This document shows positions 16,031-25,145 of a stretch of 64,000 bases of DNA, piece after piece; the stretch's first letter is position 1; the number at the start of each line of letters is the position of its first letter. The notes below the pieces were generated by a model. The model was not told where the DNA came from, did not search any database, and saw only the letters and a list, made by a program, of their open reading frames with translations. The DNA is from Maribacter sp. BPC-D8 (GTDB lineage: Bacteria > Bacteroidota > Bacteroidia > Flavobacteriales > Flavobacteriaceae). Where the stretch lies: NCBI RefSeq assembly GCF_035207705.1, contig NZ_CP128187.1, positions 3,782,001-3,846,000 on the forward strand, given 5' to 3'. A program made the position numbers and the translations under genes.

Positions 16031-19000
16031 ATGAATAGTAATAAAACTCATAAAACAATATGTTCCTATTGCGGTGTTGGCTGCGGTATACTTGTCAATG
16101 TTGATGCAAAAGGAACTATTTCGGTAGATGGTGATCCCGATTACCCATCTAATAAAGGTATGCTGTGTAGCAAAGGACGTAATCTTAACTACGTAGCTCA
16201 AGACACTACAGACCGCATTCTGTATCCAGAAATGAAGTGGAGCATAAATCACCCCTTACAACGTGTTTCTTGGGACACTGCTTTTGAACGTGCAGCTGCA
16301 GTTTTTAAAAGTATTATTGCCAAGCATGGTCCTGATAGTGTCGGTTTTTATGTGTCCGGTCAGTGTTTAACGGAAGAGTACTACCTCATCAATAAACTAA
16401 CAAAAGGGTTCATTGGCACCAATAATATAGATACCAATTCTAGACTATGTATGAGTTCTGCCGTGGTAGGTTATAAAAAAACCTTGGGTGAAGATTCTGT
16501 ACCTATTTCGTACGAAGATATTGAGCTGGCAGATTGCTTCCTAATCGCAGGGGCAAACCCGGCATGGTGTCATCCTATTTTATATAGAAGATTAGAAAAG
16601 CATAAAGAAGAGAATCCGCAGGTAAAAATAATTGTAGTAGACCCACGTAAAACACAAACGTGTGCAGTGGCAGATTTACATTTACAGATTTTACCGGGCA
16701 CCGATGTAATTCTTTTCAATGCCATTGCCCGTCGATTAATTGAGAAAAGAAAAATAGATTCCGCCTTCATAAAAAAGCACACCTCAAATTATGAGGCCGT
16801 TAAAGAAATGGCTTATACGCTAACCCTTAAAGAAGCCGCAAAAAAATGTGGTATTCCCGTTGGTGATATTCGTAAAGCTGCCGAATATATCGGTAATGCC
16901 AAGAAGTTCATTAGTATGTGGACTATGGGGTTGAACCAAAGTGTTATTGGTGTAGCTAAAAACGTATCATTATTAAATCTATCCTTATTAACAGGACAAA
17001 TTGGCAAACCAGGTGCTGGTCCGTTTTCATTAACAGGTCAGCCAAATGCCATGGGTGGTAGAGAAGTTGGTGGTATGGCAAGCTTACTGGCGGCACATAA
17101 AAATTTAGGGAATGCGGCGCATAGAAAAGAAGTGTCAGACTTTTGGGGAGGAGGTGAAATACAAGCAGAACCAGGGTACACGGCAACAGAAATGTTCGAT
17201 GCCCTCGATGAAGGAAAGTTAAAAGCAGTTTGGATTGTCTGTACCAATCCCGCAGTTAGTATGCCTAATTCTAACAAAGTAGAAAGAGCTTTAAAAAAGG
17301 CAAAATTCGTAGTAGTTCAAGATATTTCTCATAATTCTGAAACCACAAAATTTGCCGATTTATTATTACCTGCAGCAGGTTGGTTAGAGAAAGAAGGCAC
17401 GATGACCAATTCGGAAAGACGCATCAGTCATTTGCCTAAAGTAATAGATGCTCCGGGTGAAGCTTTGCCAGACGCAGAAATTATATGGCGTTTTGCACAG
17501 GCAATGGGCTATAAAGGTTTTGATTATAAGAATAGCAGTGAAGTTTATGACGAACACTGTTTATTAACGAAAGGCACTGAAATAGACATTTCTGGCTTGT
17601 CATATGAACGCTTGATCAATGAAGGAAGTTTTCAGTGGCCTGTACCTCATAAAACACATAAGGGTACACCAAGATTATTTACGGATCTTAAGTTCTTTAC
17701 GAATGATAAAAAAGCACATTTTAATGCTCCGTCGACGTTGTATAATAAGTCTGAAGAAACCGATAATAACTATCCGCTAATATTGAATTCAGGGCGCGTT
17801 CGTGATCAATGGCACACTCGAACCAAAACAGGTAAAGTAAAAAGGTTATTGACCCATGTTCCACAGCCCTATTTAGAAATGAATGCGGTAGACGCCTATT
17901 TGAGAAAAATAAAGGAAGGCGATATTGCAGTAGTAAAAAGTAGAAGAGGGCAAGTGCAGGTAAAAGTGCAGCTCAATTATGATATACGAGAATCGGTGGT
18001 TTTCTTGCCCATGCATTGGGGTAAAGTATTGAATAATGATTTTGGTAGGGCAAATAACCTAACCAACGATTTGGTCGATCCTGTATCAAAAGAGCCAGAT
18101 TTTAAATACTGTGCCGTTGAGGTTTCAAAATTTGTAAAAGAAAAACAGAAAGTAGTTGTAATAGGTGCAGGTGCTGCGGCATACCGCTTTATACAATCGT
18201 ACAGAGAAAAAAATAGTATAGACGAATTACACGTTTTTTCAAAAGAGAAAGATCCCTTTTATAATCGTGTATTGCTCCCTGAATATGTTAGTGATGAGCT
18301 TTCTTGGGAAGCCTTAGAGAAATTAAAAGATGGAGAGCTACAAAAGCTAGATGTTTCCTTACATAAAGGTATTGGTATCGACAATATTGATGCGGAGAAC
18401 AAAACGGTTTTAGATTCCGACGGTAAAGAACACAGCTATGATTTATTGATTATGGCAACCGGTAGTAGGGCATTTATACCTAGTGATGTGCAAATACAAT
18501 TACCAGGTCGTTTTACCATGCGTGAACGAGGAGATGCCGATAAATTAAGAAAATACCTCGCAGAAACCGGACTGCAAGCAAAAGACCAAAATGTGGTTAT
18601 AGTTGGTGGTGGTTTGTTAGGTTTAGAGCTTGCTGCAGCTTTAAAGAAAATAGACATCAATATTAGTGTCATTCAACGCGCACCGCGTTTAATGGAGCGT
18701 CAATTAGATACTATTGCCAGTCGCTTATTGGCAGAAGATGTAGTAGAACGAGGTATAAATTTGTATTTCGATAATGAAGTAAGTACTGTTTTTGAAGATA
18801 AGGATCAAAAACATAGCCTATCTGTAAATCTTAAAACTGGGCGTTCTATTCAGTGCAACGCCATAGTCTATGCTATTGGTACAAGACCGAATATAGAATT
18901 GGCAAAACCAACGGGGATCAAAACCCGAAGAGGTGTGGTGGTAAATTCATACTTGCAAAGTAGTGATCCTTCGATATTTGCTTTGGGGGAAATTGCGGAG

Positions 19001-19561
19001 TTTAAAAACTCACTTTTCGGTATTACCTCAGCTGCCGAGCAGCAAGCAGATATTGCGGCGAACTTTATTCTAGGGGACTTTAGTAGTATCTACAATGGCT
19101 CGGTTTTAATGAACATTTTAAAGTTCGAAAATCTGGATCTCTGCAGTATTGGTATGGTGAATTCACCCATAGGAGATTCTTCTTATGAAGAAATTATTTT
19201 AATGGATGTGAGCAAGCGTTTTTATAAGAAGTGTATTGTAAAAGATGATACGCTTAAAGGTGCCATTTTATTGGGTGATAAAAATGAGTTTGCAGAATTT
19301 AAAAGACTGATAGAAGAAGAGATTGAACTATCTGAAAAACGAAATGAGTTGCTGCGTGGAGCATCGACCTCTGTACCACTAAAAGGTAAATTGGTGTGTT
19401 CTTGTAGTCAGGTTGGTGAAGGTAATGTAGTAGATGCCATCAACGGTGGATGCTCAGATTTCAACAAGTTATGCTCAGAAACCGGTGCCGGTTTGGGCTG
19501 CGGAAGTTGTAAGCCCGAGATAAAAGATTTATTAAAGAAACAACTGGTATTAGCAAATTAA
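16031..19561 (+). CDS. nasA: Assimilatory nitrate reductase fused to FAD and [2Fe-2S] reductase domains
   Basis: This protein has 1176 residues from the ATG at 16031; an upstream TTG at 15992 would add 13 residues but leave no room for the promoter. The N terminus binds [4Fe-4S] (ICSYCGVGCG with a fourth Cys in MLCSKG). A molybdopterin oxidoreductase follows, with probable Mo-ligand Cys140 in SRLCMSS, then a molydopterin-dinucleotide domain to about 705. The C-terminal half is a NirB/NasB-like FAD domain (VVVIGAGAAAYRF, VVIVGGGLLGLELAA) ending in a BFD-like [2Fe-2S] segment (CSCSQVG...GCGSC). One chain could therefore carry electrons from a pyridine nucleotide to nitrate. The rubredoxin gene follows 11 bases downstream. 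Confidence 0.93.
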   Translation: MNSNKTHKTICSYCGVGCGILVNVDAKGTISVDGDPDYPSNKGMLCSKGRNLNYVAQDTTDRILYPEMKWSINHPLQRVSWDTAFERAAAVFKSIIAKHGPDSVGFYVSGQCLTEEYYLINKLTKGFIGTNNIDTNSRLCMSSAVVGYKKTLGEDSVPISYEDIELADCFLIAGANPAWCHPILYRRLEKHKEENPQVKIIVVDPRKTQTCAVADLHLQILPGTDVILFNAIARRLIEKRKIDSAFIKKHTSNYEAVKEMAYTLTLKEAAKKCGIPVGDIRKAAEYIGNAKKFISMWTMGLNQSVIGVAKNVSLLNLSLLTGQIGKPGAGPFSLTGQPNAMGGREVGGMASLLAAHKNLGNAAHRKEVSDFWGGGEIQAEPGYTATEMFDALDEGKLKAVWIVCTNPAVSMPNSNKVERALKKAKFVVVQDISHNSETTKFADLLLPAAGWLEKEGTMTNSERRISHLPKVIDAPGEALPDAEIIWRFAQAMGYKGFDYKNSSEVYDEHCLLTKGTEIDISGLSYERLINEGSFQWPVPHKTHKGTPRLFTDLKFFTNDKKAHFNAPSTLYNKSEETDNNYPLILNSGRVRDQWHTRTKTGKVKRLLTHVPQPYLEMNAVDAYLRKIKEGDIAVVKSRRGQVQVKVQLNYDIRESVVFLPMHWGKVLNNDFGRANNLTNDLVDPVSKEPDFKYCAVEVSKFVKEKQKVVVIGAGAAAYRFIQSYREKNSIDELHVFSKEKDPFYNRVLLPEYVSDELSWEALEKLKDGELQKLDVSLHKGIGIDNIDAENKTVLDSDGKEHSYDLLIMATGSRAFIPSDVQIQLPGRFTMRERGDADKLRKYLAETGLQAKDQNVVIVGGGLLGLELAAALKKIDINISVIQRAPRLMERQLDTIASRLLAEDVVERGINLYFDNEVSTVFEDKDQKHSLSVNLKTGRSIQCNAIVYAIGTRPNIELAKPTGIKTRRGVVVNSYLQSSDPSIFALGEIAEFKNSLFGITSAAEQQADIAANFILGDFSSIYNGSVLMNILKFENLDLCSIGMVNSPIGDSSYEEIILMDVSKRFYKKCIVKDDTLKGAILLGDKNEFAEFKRLIEEEIELSEKRNELLRGASTSVPLKGKLVCSCSQVGEGNVVDAINGGCSDFNKLCSETGAGLGCGSCKPEIKDLLKKQLVLAN

Positions 19562-19572
19562 AATAGCGAGAC

Positions 19573-21009
19573 ATGAACGATGATCTTCATAGAATACTGA
19601 TAAAAGGTGGTGTTACTTCACCTGGTGAATTGAAAGATATTATTACCATGCTGGAGTCTGCCGGACTCACAAGTGTTAATTTTGGGTCTCGACAAGATAT
19701 TTTGTTTCCGCTAAAGGATGCAAAAGAAGAGCAGCTAGAAAGTATCTCGAAATTCAATACCGATATTATTGCCAATCGTACTTATCAGAACATTGTAAGT
19801 TCGTATGTATCTGCAGATATTTTTGATATGACCCATTGGTTAAAGGGTTCTACCTACTTATATATTTTAGAAGGATTTGATTTTTTACCGAAGTTGAAAA
19901 TCAATATTACCGATCCAAAACAACGCTTGGTTCCTATTTTTAGTGGTAACCTCAACTTTATAGCATCTGAACAAGAAGATTATTGGTACTTGAATATAAA
20001 ACTACCACATTGGAAATCATCATCCTTTTATCCCGTGCTTATTTATAGTTGGGATATCAATTCTATCTCAAAACAGATCGAAGAAATTTATGAAGATATT
20101 ACCGATATAGATGAGTTGTTCTTTGTGATGAACAAGAACTTAGAAACCAACAACAAAACTATGGAAAAGGAACTGAAGGTTCCTTTTCAGACCTTTCCTT
20201 ATTATGAAGGTATGAACCGGTTGGGTTCAGATATGTATTGGCTTGGTCTTTATTGGAGAAATAATAAATATGATCTATCCTTCTTAAAAGAATTCTGCGG
20301 CTTTTGTTTGGATAATAGTATTGGTAAAATCTGTATTACCCCGTGGAAATCTTTTGTAGTAAAAGGTATCAAAAAATCTAGTAGACCTGCCTTAGAGCGC
20401 TTTTTGGGCAAAAAAGGAATCAATGTAAGGCATTCGCAATTAGAGATGAATTGGCATGTGCCTATTGATGATGGCGAGGCGCTGGAGTTAAAGAAGTATT
20501 TGGTTCGAAGTTTTGATCAAAATGATATAAGTACCTACGGACTTACTTTTGGTATTAGCAATGAGGTGGGTAAACGTTCGCACTTTGCCTCGGTGATTAT
20601 TGAAAAGAATAGTTTGCCCACCATTGTTAAAGAATTTGAAGTCCGCCCCACCTACAACGTTCTGCATTTCGAGCATTTTGACCCTAATAGTCAAAAGTAC
20701 ATTACCTATGCTCAAGATATCGATAAGATAGAATTACCTGGGTTGTTGATGGAGTTAAGTAAAATGTACTTTGATCAATTAGGTCGCGCCGAAGATGATG
20801 AAGAAACAACTAGTGTTGAAGTTATAGAAGCAACACAATCGTTATATCAATGTCAAGACTGCTTAACGGTTTATGATGCGACATTTGGTGATGAGGAATT
20901 TAATATTGCCGCAGGTACCAAGTTTGAAGATATTGATGACGCGTATGAGTGCCCAATGTGTTCGGCTCCAAAAGCTACATTTAAAGAAGCTATGATACAA
21001 ATGAGTTAA
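19573..21009 (+). CDS. Sulfite-reductase-like half domains fused to rubredoxin, nitrate reductase partner
   Basis: This 478-residue protein has a first half domain at about 1-60 (GGVTSPGELKDIITMLES, GSRQDILFPL). A second is at about 215-268 (LGSDMYWLGLYW, IGKICITPWKSFVVKGI). Both resemble the ferredoxin-like halves of nitrite/sulfite reductases, including the TRQD-like and TPW-like motifs. No C-x5-C/C-x3-C siroheme cluster motif follows either half. The C terminus is a rubredoxin (Cys427, Cys430, Cys460, Cys463; CQDCLTVYD, CPMC). It is tightly linked to the fused nitrate reductase and may carry electrons or help assembly; the function is inferred. Confidence 0.8.
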   Translation: MNDDLHRILIKGGVTSPGELKDIITMLESAGLTSVNFGSRQDILFPLKDAKEEQLESISKFNTDIIANRTYQNIVSSYVSADIFDMTHWLKGSTYLYILEGFDFLPKLKINITDPKQRLVPIFSGNLNFIASEQEDYWYLNIKLPHWKSSSFYPVLIYSWDINSISKQIEEIYEDITDIDELFFVMNKNLETNNKTMEKELKVPFQTFPYYEGMNRLGSDMYWLGLYWRNNKYDLSFLKEFCGFCLDNSIGKICITPWKSFVVKGIKKSSRPALERFLGKKGINVRHSQLEMNWHVPIDDGEALELKKYLVRSFDQNDISTYGLTFGISNEVGKRSHFASVIIEKNSLPTIVKEFEVRPTYNVLHFEHFDPNSQKYITYAQDIDKIELPGLLMELSKMYFDQLGRAEDDEETTSVEVIEATQSLYQCQDCLTVYDATFGDEEFNIAAGTKFEDIDDAYECPMCSAPKATFKEAMIQMS

Positions 21010-21117
21010 AGACAACTAGCTGTAAAATAATGCTTTACAAGATATAAATGAGTTGAAATAAGTACAATGGAGACAAGAAATTAATTTATGAAGTTAAAAC
21101 TCTAGAATGTTTCGGCA

Positions 21118-21125
21118 TAAATTTG
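21118..21125 (+). promoter_or_regulatory. Predicted -7 element before a 41-residue membrane ORF
   Basis: TAAATTTG fits the TAnnTTTG consensus 24 bases before the small ORF. No -33 TTG is seen at the right distance. Confidence 0.4.
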
Positions 21126-21149
21126 TGGTATAATTCTAAATAACCACTC

Positions 21150-21275
21150 ATGACCAGGGTAAATGTAAATGATCAGACTAAAGAGCCAGCTTTTGCAAAA
21201 GCTTTAAAAGTTACTATCGTAATTGCTGCAATCGGAATTTTAACGTGTATACTTTTGATGACTTTCGGAGTCTAA
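21150..21275 (+). CDS. Small single-pass membrane protein, 41 residues
   Basis: The ORF starts MTRVNVNDQTKEPAFAKALK and then has one hydrophobic segment (VTIVIAAIGILTCILLMTF) to the end. The layout (polar N terminus, one membrane helix, stop) and the -7-like element upstream support a real gene. No family is recognised. It stands alone between the rubredoxin fusion and the HD/Pycsar gene. Confidence 0.5.
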   Translation: MTRVNVNDQTKEPAFAKALKVTIVIAAIGILTCILLMTFGV

Positions 21276-21324
21276 ATCTTGCAGTTAGCTTTTTCCGCAT
21301 TTAATTTAATGACAGCTGCTTTAC

Positions 21325-22536
21325 TTAAGGCTGCATTACGGGGAGTTCTAATATTCGTTCTGGACCGTAGAACTTCAGCGCAATACCAAATACAATTACG
21401 GAGATTATCATTCCTACCATAAAAACGGTATACGTCCACCGTAAAATTCTATACTTTCTTTCTAAAACAATCCCAAGAAAATAAAGGTCTTTAGTTAATG
21501 AACTATAGATATAATCTTTGTCTTTAATAAGTTCAGACATTGCCCAGTTATACTGCTCTAATTTCATTTTATGAAAATTACCGAAGAACAACAGATTTAC
21601 TTTTTTAGAGGTGACTTCTTCCTCTGTAAATTGACCAGAGGTTACATTTGGTTTGGTCGCTAAAATGGACATCACCATAGACACTACACTAAAAATAATG
21701 AATAGAAATGTTGGGTAAAATAGATAGTCATTAGAGGGGTTATCTAATTTTGGAACCAAGTTTGCCAATGCCATAGAAATAATAATGGCGTTCACAGAAA
21801 GTAAAATATTCGCCTTTGTATCAGCAATATCACTTAGTTTTAAATGATTGCTTAGTGTAACTCTGTATAATGTTTGTATTCCGCGGTCTGGTAATTCTCC
21901 CTTAAATTTAGCTTTTAAACTTTCCTTTTTAATGAGCTCTTTATTCTTCTTCTTTGCTTTGATGAGCCTTTTAATATTCTTGTCTTTCCCTTTTTGCCAA
22001 TGAGTTATGGCATATTCGGTATAAAAACGATGTTTGGCTCGTAATAGAGTTATGTTTTCTTTTCGCCAGTCTGCTGAAGTATTACTTTCTTTGCCTATTA
22101 AAGCAAGCTCTTCTCTTAGCAATTCGGTCGTTGCCATAAAATTCTTGACATGGAAATGAGAAGAATCTGCATCGCGAATTATTTTCTCCAATTCATTTTT
22201 TGGATCGTACCCTTTTTTAGTTGCCAGAATTAGGTTGCAAACATTGGTGATAAAAGTTGGAGTACAATTATGCTTGGTTAAAAAATCTCTAGATAATTGG
22301 CAGCTATGCTCTTCGTGATTCCCATAAGAAACAGTGTACCCAAGGTCATGAAACCAAGCTGCAACTAAAAGTAGTTCGCTCTCTTCATCGCCAATTTTTT
22401 CGCCTTCAATTAGTTCTTTGGTACTATCTACAACACGTTGTGTATGCCTAAGATTATGATAGAGATATCTTGGGTCAGTATTGCCAGTTAATTGATTAGT
22501 GGCAAATTCTTCGGCTGTAGCAACTAGTGTAGACAT
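21325..22536 (-). CDS. HD phosphohydrolase domain fused to a Pycsar-type transmembrane effector domain
   Basis: In this 403-residue protein, residues about 20-190 form an HD domain: His27 and His31 (LYHNLRHTQRVV), His63-Asp64 (WFHDLGYT) and Asp122 (IIRDADSSHF). A basic linker (about 185-212) leads to the PycTM/DUF5706 domain from about 219, with its signature SNHLKLSDIADTKANILLS. Two membrane segments follow directly (AIIISMALANL; YPTFLFIIFSVVSMVMSIL), and one more lies near the C terminus (YTVFMVGMIISVIVFGIAL). PycTM domains act in Pycsar defence as cyclic-pyrimidine-nucleotide effectors. No PycC cyclase gene is adjacent, so a defence role here is open; the HD part may hydrolyse a nucleotide signal. 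Confidence 0.85.
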   Translation of the reverse strand: MSTLVATAEEFATNQLTGNTDPRYLYHNLRHTQRVVDSTKELIEGEKIGDEESELLLVAAWFHDLGYTVSYGNHEEHSCQLSRDFLTKHNCTPTFITNVCNLILATKKGYDPKNELEKIIRDADSSHFHVKNFMATTELLREELALIGKESNTSADWRKENITLLRAKHRFYTEYAITHWQKGKDKNIKRLIKAKKKNKELIKKESLKAKFKGELPDRGIQTLYRVTLSNHLKLSDIADTKANILLSVNAIIISMALANLVPKLDNPSNDYLFYPTFLFIIFSVVSMVMSILATKPNVTSGQFTEEEVTSKKVNLLFFGNFHKMKLEQYNWAMSELIKDKDYIYSSLTKDLYFLGIVLERKYRILRWTYTVFMVGMIISVIVFGIALKFYGPERILELPVMQP

Positions 22537-22677
22537 GATAGTTTTATAATACTTTAGAAAAGTACAAAAATAATTCTCTTGCGTTTAATGGATTGTTCGA
22601 AACCTTTGTGTATTCATCTTATTGAAAATAAAAACAGATAAAGCTTAGCAAATAGGTTACGAGTTGGTACGACCAAA

Positions 22678-22716
22678 AAAAGGTGAGAATAATTTATTCT
22701 CACCTTTTGTTTTTTG
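22678..22716 (-). terminator. Terminator of the aldehyde dehydrogenase/small membrane protein operon
   Basis: AAAAGGTGAGAATAA pairs perfectly with TTATTCTCACCTTTT. It is flanked by A/T runs on both sides, so it can act in both directions. It lies just after the small ORF stop on the minus strand. Confidence 0.85.
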
Positions 22717-22727
22717 AGTAGTATTCT

Positions 22728-22898
22728 TTAGTTGGTGAAAAACACACTTGAAATTACAACACCAATAACAAGTACAACAAGAAAAGCCACCAATATGGTT
22801 ACCCCTACTTTAGTTTTTTTATTTTTTTGTAGAATGTATAGTTGTGTTTCTTCTTCCGATTCTTTTACAAACTTTGTTTCTTGTGTATTTTGTGTCAT
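22728..22898 (-). CDS. Small single-pass membrane protein, 56 residues
   Basis: The protein starts MTQNTQETKFVKESEEETQL, has a basic stretch (QKNKKTK) and one membrane segment (VGVTILVAFLVVLVIGVVISSVF). The ATG is 4 bases after the stop of the aldehyde dehydrogenase gene and the ORF ends just before a strong terminator, so it is very likely a translated operon member. The function is unknown. An ORF on the opposite strand over the same bases is rejected. Confidence 0.7.
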   Translation of the reverse strand: MTQNTQETKFVKESEEETQLYILQKNKKTKVGVTILVAFLVVLVIGVVISSVFFTN

Positions 22899-22902
22899 CA
22901 TT

Positions 22903-24264
22903 TTATTTTTTAATGTAAATCGTTTTCTTGTTTACGAATTCTAAGATGCCTTCTCTCGATAATTCTCTACCATAGCCAGATGCTTTTGTACCACCAAAAG
23001 GCAATCGAGGATCAGATTTAACCATATCGTTTATAAAGAATGCGCCATCGGGTATATTAGATATTACATCCATAGCGGCATCGATATCTTCAGTGAATAG
23101 CATACTACCGAGTCCTAATCTAGAATTTGCAGCTAAGGCAATAGCTTCTTCTCTGTTTTTTGCTTTGGTAATGGCAGCAACAGGTCCAAAAGTTTCCTCT
23201 TTAAATACCGGCATGTCTACAGTTACATCGGTAAGTATGGTAGGTGAGAAATAAGCATCTTTACGCATGTTGCCCAGCACAACTTTAGCACCTTGCTTAA
23301 TAGAATCGTTTACTTGTTTTTGAAGTTCTTCAGCTAAGTCTTCTCGAGCCATAACACCTATAAATGTATCCTCTTTCATAGGATCACCGCTTTTAAGTGA
23401 TTTCACTTTTGTAGTAAATTTTTCTAGAAAAGAATCATAAATGTCTTCACAAACGATAAAGCGTTTTGCAGCAATACAACTTTGACCCGTATTCTGCATA
23501 CGTGCCGTTACCATAGTATCGATGTGCTGGTCTAAATCGGCATCTTCCCAAATAATACAAGCGTTGTTTCCGCCAAGTTCAAGAACAGATTTCTTTAAGT
23601 TTTTTCCTGCTGTACCAGCTATTGACTTACCAGCTTTTTCGCTTCCGGTTAAGGTTACCGCTTTAATTCCGTCATTGGCAATAAGCTTTTCAATCTCTTC
23701 ATGTCCCGCTTTTAAACTTTGAAAACATCCTTCAGGATATCCTGCATCTAAGAATAGCTTTTCAATAGCCATAGAACAACCAGTTACGTTTTGCGCATGT
23801 TTAAGTAATGCAGTATTACCAGCTGTTAATGTAGGTGCCGCAAAACGTAGTACTTGCCAAAAAGGATAGTTCCATGGCATAACGGCAAGAATGCATCCTA
23901 AGGGATCGTGACTTATAAAACTCTCATCGGCATCGGTTTCTATTACTTCATCAGCTAAAAGGTCTTCAGCGTTATGTGCATAAAAATCACATGCCCAAGC
24001 ACATTTTTCAATTTCAGAAATACCTTGAGAAAAAGGTTTTCCCATTTCTTGGGTCATCAGCTCTGCATATTCCTCTTTACGGTCTATAAGCAGTTCTGCC
24101 ACATTGGAGAGAAGTTCGCACTTATCTTCAATTTCCACAGCTGCCCAAGAGGCTTCTATAGCTAAGGCTTTTTGTAATTTTTTTTCTATATCGGCAGTGC
24201 TGTCTTGTATATATGTCTTAACAACTTCACCGTTGTACGGATTCTTAGTTTGATATTCTTTCAT
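22903..24264 (-). CDS. NAD(P)-dependent succinate-semialdehyde dehydrogenase family protein
   Basis: This 453-residue aldehyde dehydrogenase has the catalytic Glu in SVLELGGNNACI and Cys in NTGQSCIAAKRF, the cofactor-binding VTLTGSEKAGKSIAG, and the C-terminal LPFGGTKASGYGREL. It matches the short GabD-like group common in Bacteroidetes, but other aldehydes are possible. It is followed by a small membrane protein in the same operon. Confidence 0.85.
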   Translation of the reverse strand: MKEYQTKNPYNGEVVKTYIQDSTADIEKKLQKALAIEASWAAVEIEDKCELLSNVAELLIDRKEEYAELMTQEMGKPFSQGISEIEKCAWACDFYAHNAEDLLADEVIETDADESFISHDPLGCILAVMPWNYPFWQVLRFAAPTLTAGNTALLKHAQNVTGCSMAIEKLFLDAGYPEGCFQSLKAGHEEIEKLIANDGIKAVTLTGSEKAGKSIAGTAGKNLKKSVLELGGNNACIIWEDADLDQHIDTMVTARMQNTGQSCIAAKRFIVCEDIYDSFLEKFTTKVKSLKSGDPMKEDTFIGVMAREDLAEELQKQVNDSIKQGAKVVLGNMRKDAYFSPTILTDVTVDMPVFKEETFGPVAAITKAKNREEAIALAANSRLGLGSMLFTEDIDAAMDVISNIPDGAFFINDMVKSDPRLPFGGTKASGYGRELSREGILEFVNKKTIYIKK

Positions 24265-24458
24265 AGTTGCAAATTTAGAGGTAAAGAGTTTGATGTATTA
24301 ATTCGTTTCAAATTATTCTTAACCCTTTTAAGCTATTGTTAACGTCAATATTAAAAGGTTTTGAGTTAAGTAGTTGTATCTTTATTTTAGACATTTGTAT
24401 AACACGATAAGCAATAGTTTATCATGTATTAAAAAACGTTTAATCTAAAATATATAAT

Positions 24459-24791
24459 ATGAACAATAGTGGAAATACATTATTAGCAATTATCGCAGGA
24501 TCTGCAATAGGTGCAGCCTTAGGAATTCTTTACGCACCAGATAAAGGTGAGAATACAAGAAAATTAATTGCTGATCAAGCAGCTGCAACAAGAGATAATT
24601 TTGCCGACAATGCAGTAGACCTAAAAAACAGAGTTGCTTCTAAAATGTCTGACGAAAAAGACACTTTAGATACACGAGTAGAATCTTTAGTTTCTGATTT
24701 GAGCTATAAAACAGAAGATGTAATTTCAACTTTAGAGAAGAAATTGTCGGAGTTGAAGTCAAAAAATAAGAAACTGCAGAAAACAGTATAA
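24459..24791 (+). CDS. YtxH-domain protein
   Basis: This 110-residue protein has the YtxH signature: a membrane-spanning start (TLLAIIAGSAIGAALGILYAP) followed at once by DKGENTRKL and a long amphipathic coiled coil. The family is linked to general stress in other bacteria. It is the first of three adjoining genes; the next ATG follows its stop with no gap. Confidence 0.85.
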   Translation: MNNSGNTLLAIIAGSAIGAALGILYAPDKGENTRKLIADQAAATRDNFADNAVDLKNRVASKMSDEKDTLDTRVESLVSDLSYKTEDVISTLEKKLSELKSKNKKLQKTV

Positions 24792-25139
24792 ATGGGAGTT
24801 ATTGATTCACTTAACGAAACGTCTAATAAGGCAATTGATGTAGGAGAGGTTTACTACAAGAAAACCCAAGAATACTACAGGCTAAAAGTGTTTCAACAAT
24901 TAACAATGACCACCGGTATGCTGCTGAAAATGGCAGTTATAGGTGGTCTTGCTTTTTTGGCACTTATATTTATAACGGTAGCAGGTGTTGTTTTCTTGGC
25001 AAATGTTCTCGAGAGTATGGTAGGCGCTTGTTTAATTGCCGGAGCTTTGTTTGTCGTGTTATTAATTTTAGCCTATGTTTTTAGAGGTAAAATTGACAAC
25101 ATGCTAGTAAAAAAGCTGTCGGTTAAATTCTTTAATTAA
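24792..25139 (+). CDS. Holin-like membrane protein (phage holin family, holin superfamily III type)
   Basis: This 115-residue protein has two membrane segments (about 40-65 and 70-95) between a charged N terminus and a basic C-terminal tail. It matches the phage_holin_3_6/Actinobacterial Holin-X type found widely beside YtxH genes. There are no phage genes here, so the name reflects fold only. It sits in the middle of the three-gene operon. Confidence 0.75.
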   Translation: MGVIDSLNETSNKAIDVGEVYYKKTQEYYRLKVFQQLTMTTGMLLKMAVIGGLAFLALIFITVAGVVFLANVLESMVGACLIAGALFVVLLILAYVFRGKIDNMLVKKLSVKFFN

Positions 25140-25145
25140 GAAGAT

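Noticed and set aside
22732..22944. Plus-strand ORF of 70 codons
   Set aside because: It lies opposite the 56-residue membrane protein, which has operon position, a membrane segment and a terminator; the plus-strand frame has no family features.
24792..25139. Prophage suggested by a holin-type gene
   Set aside because: No lysin, capsid, integrase or other phage gene is near; the gene belongs to the common YtxH/holin-like stress operon.
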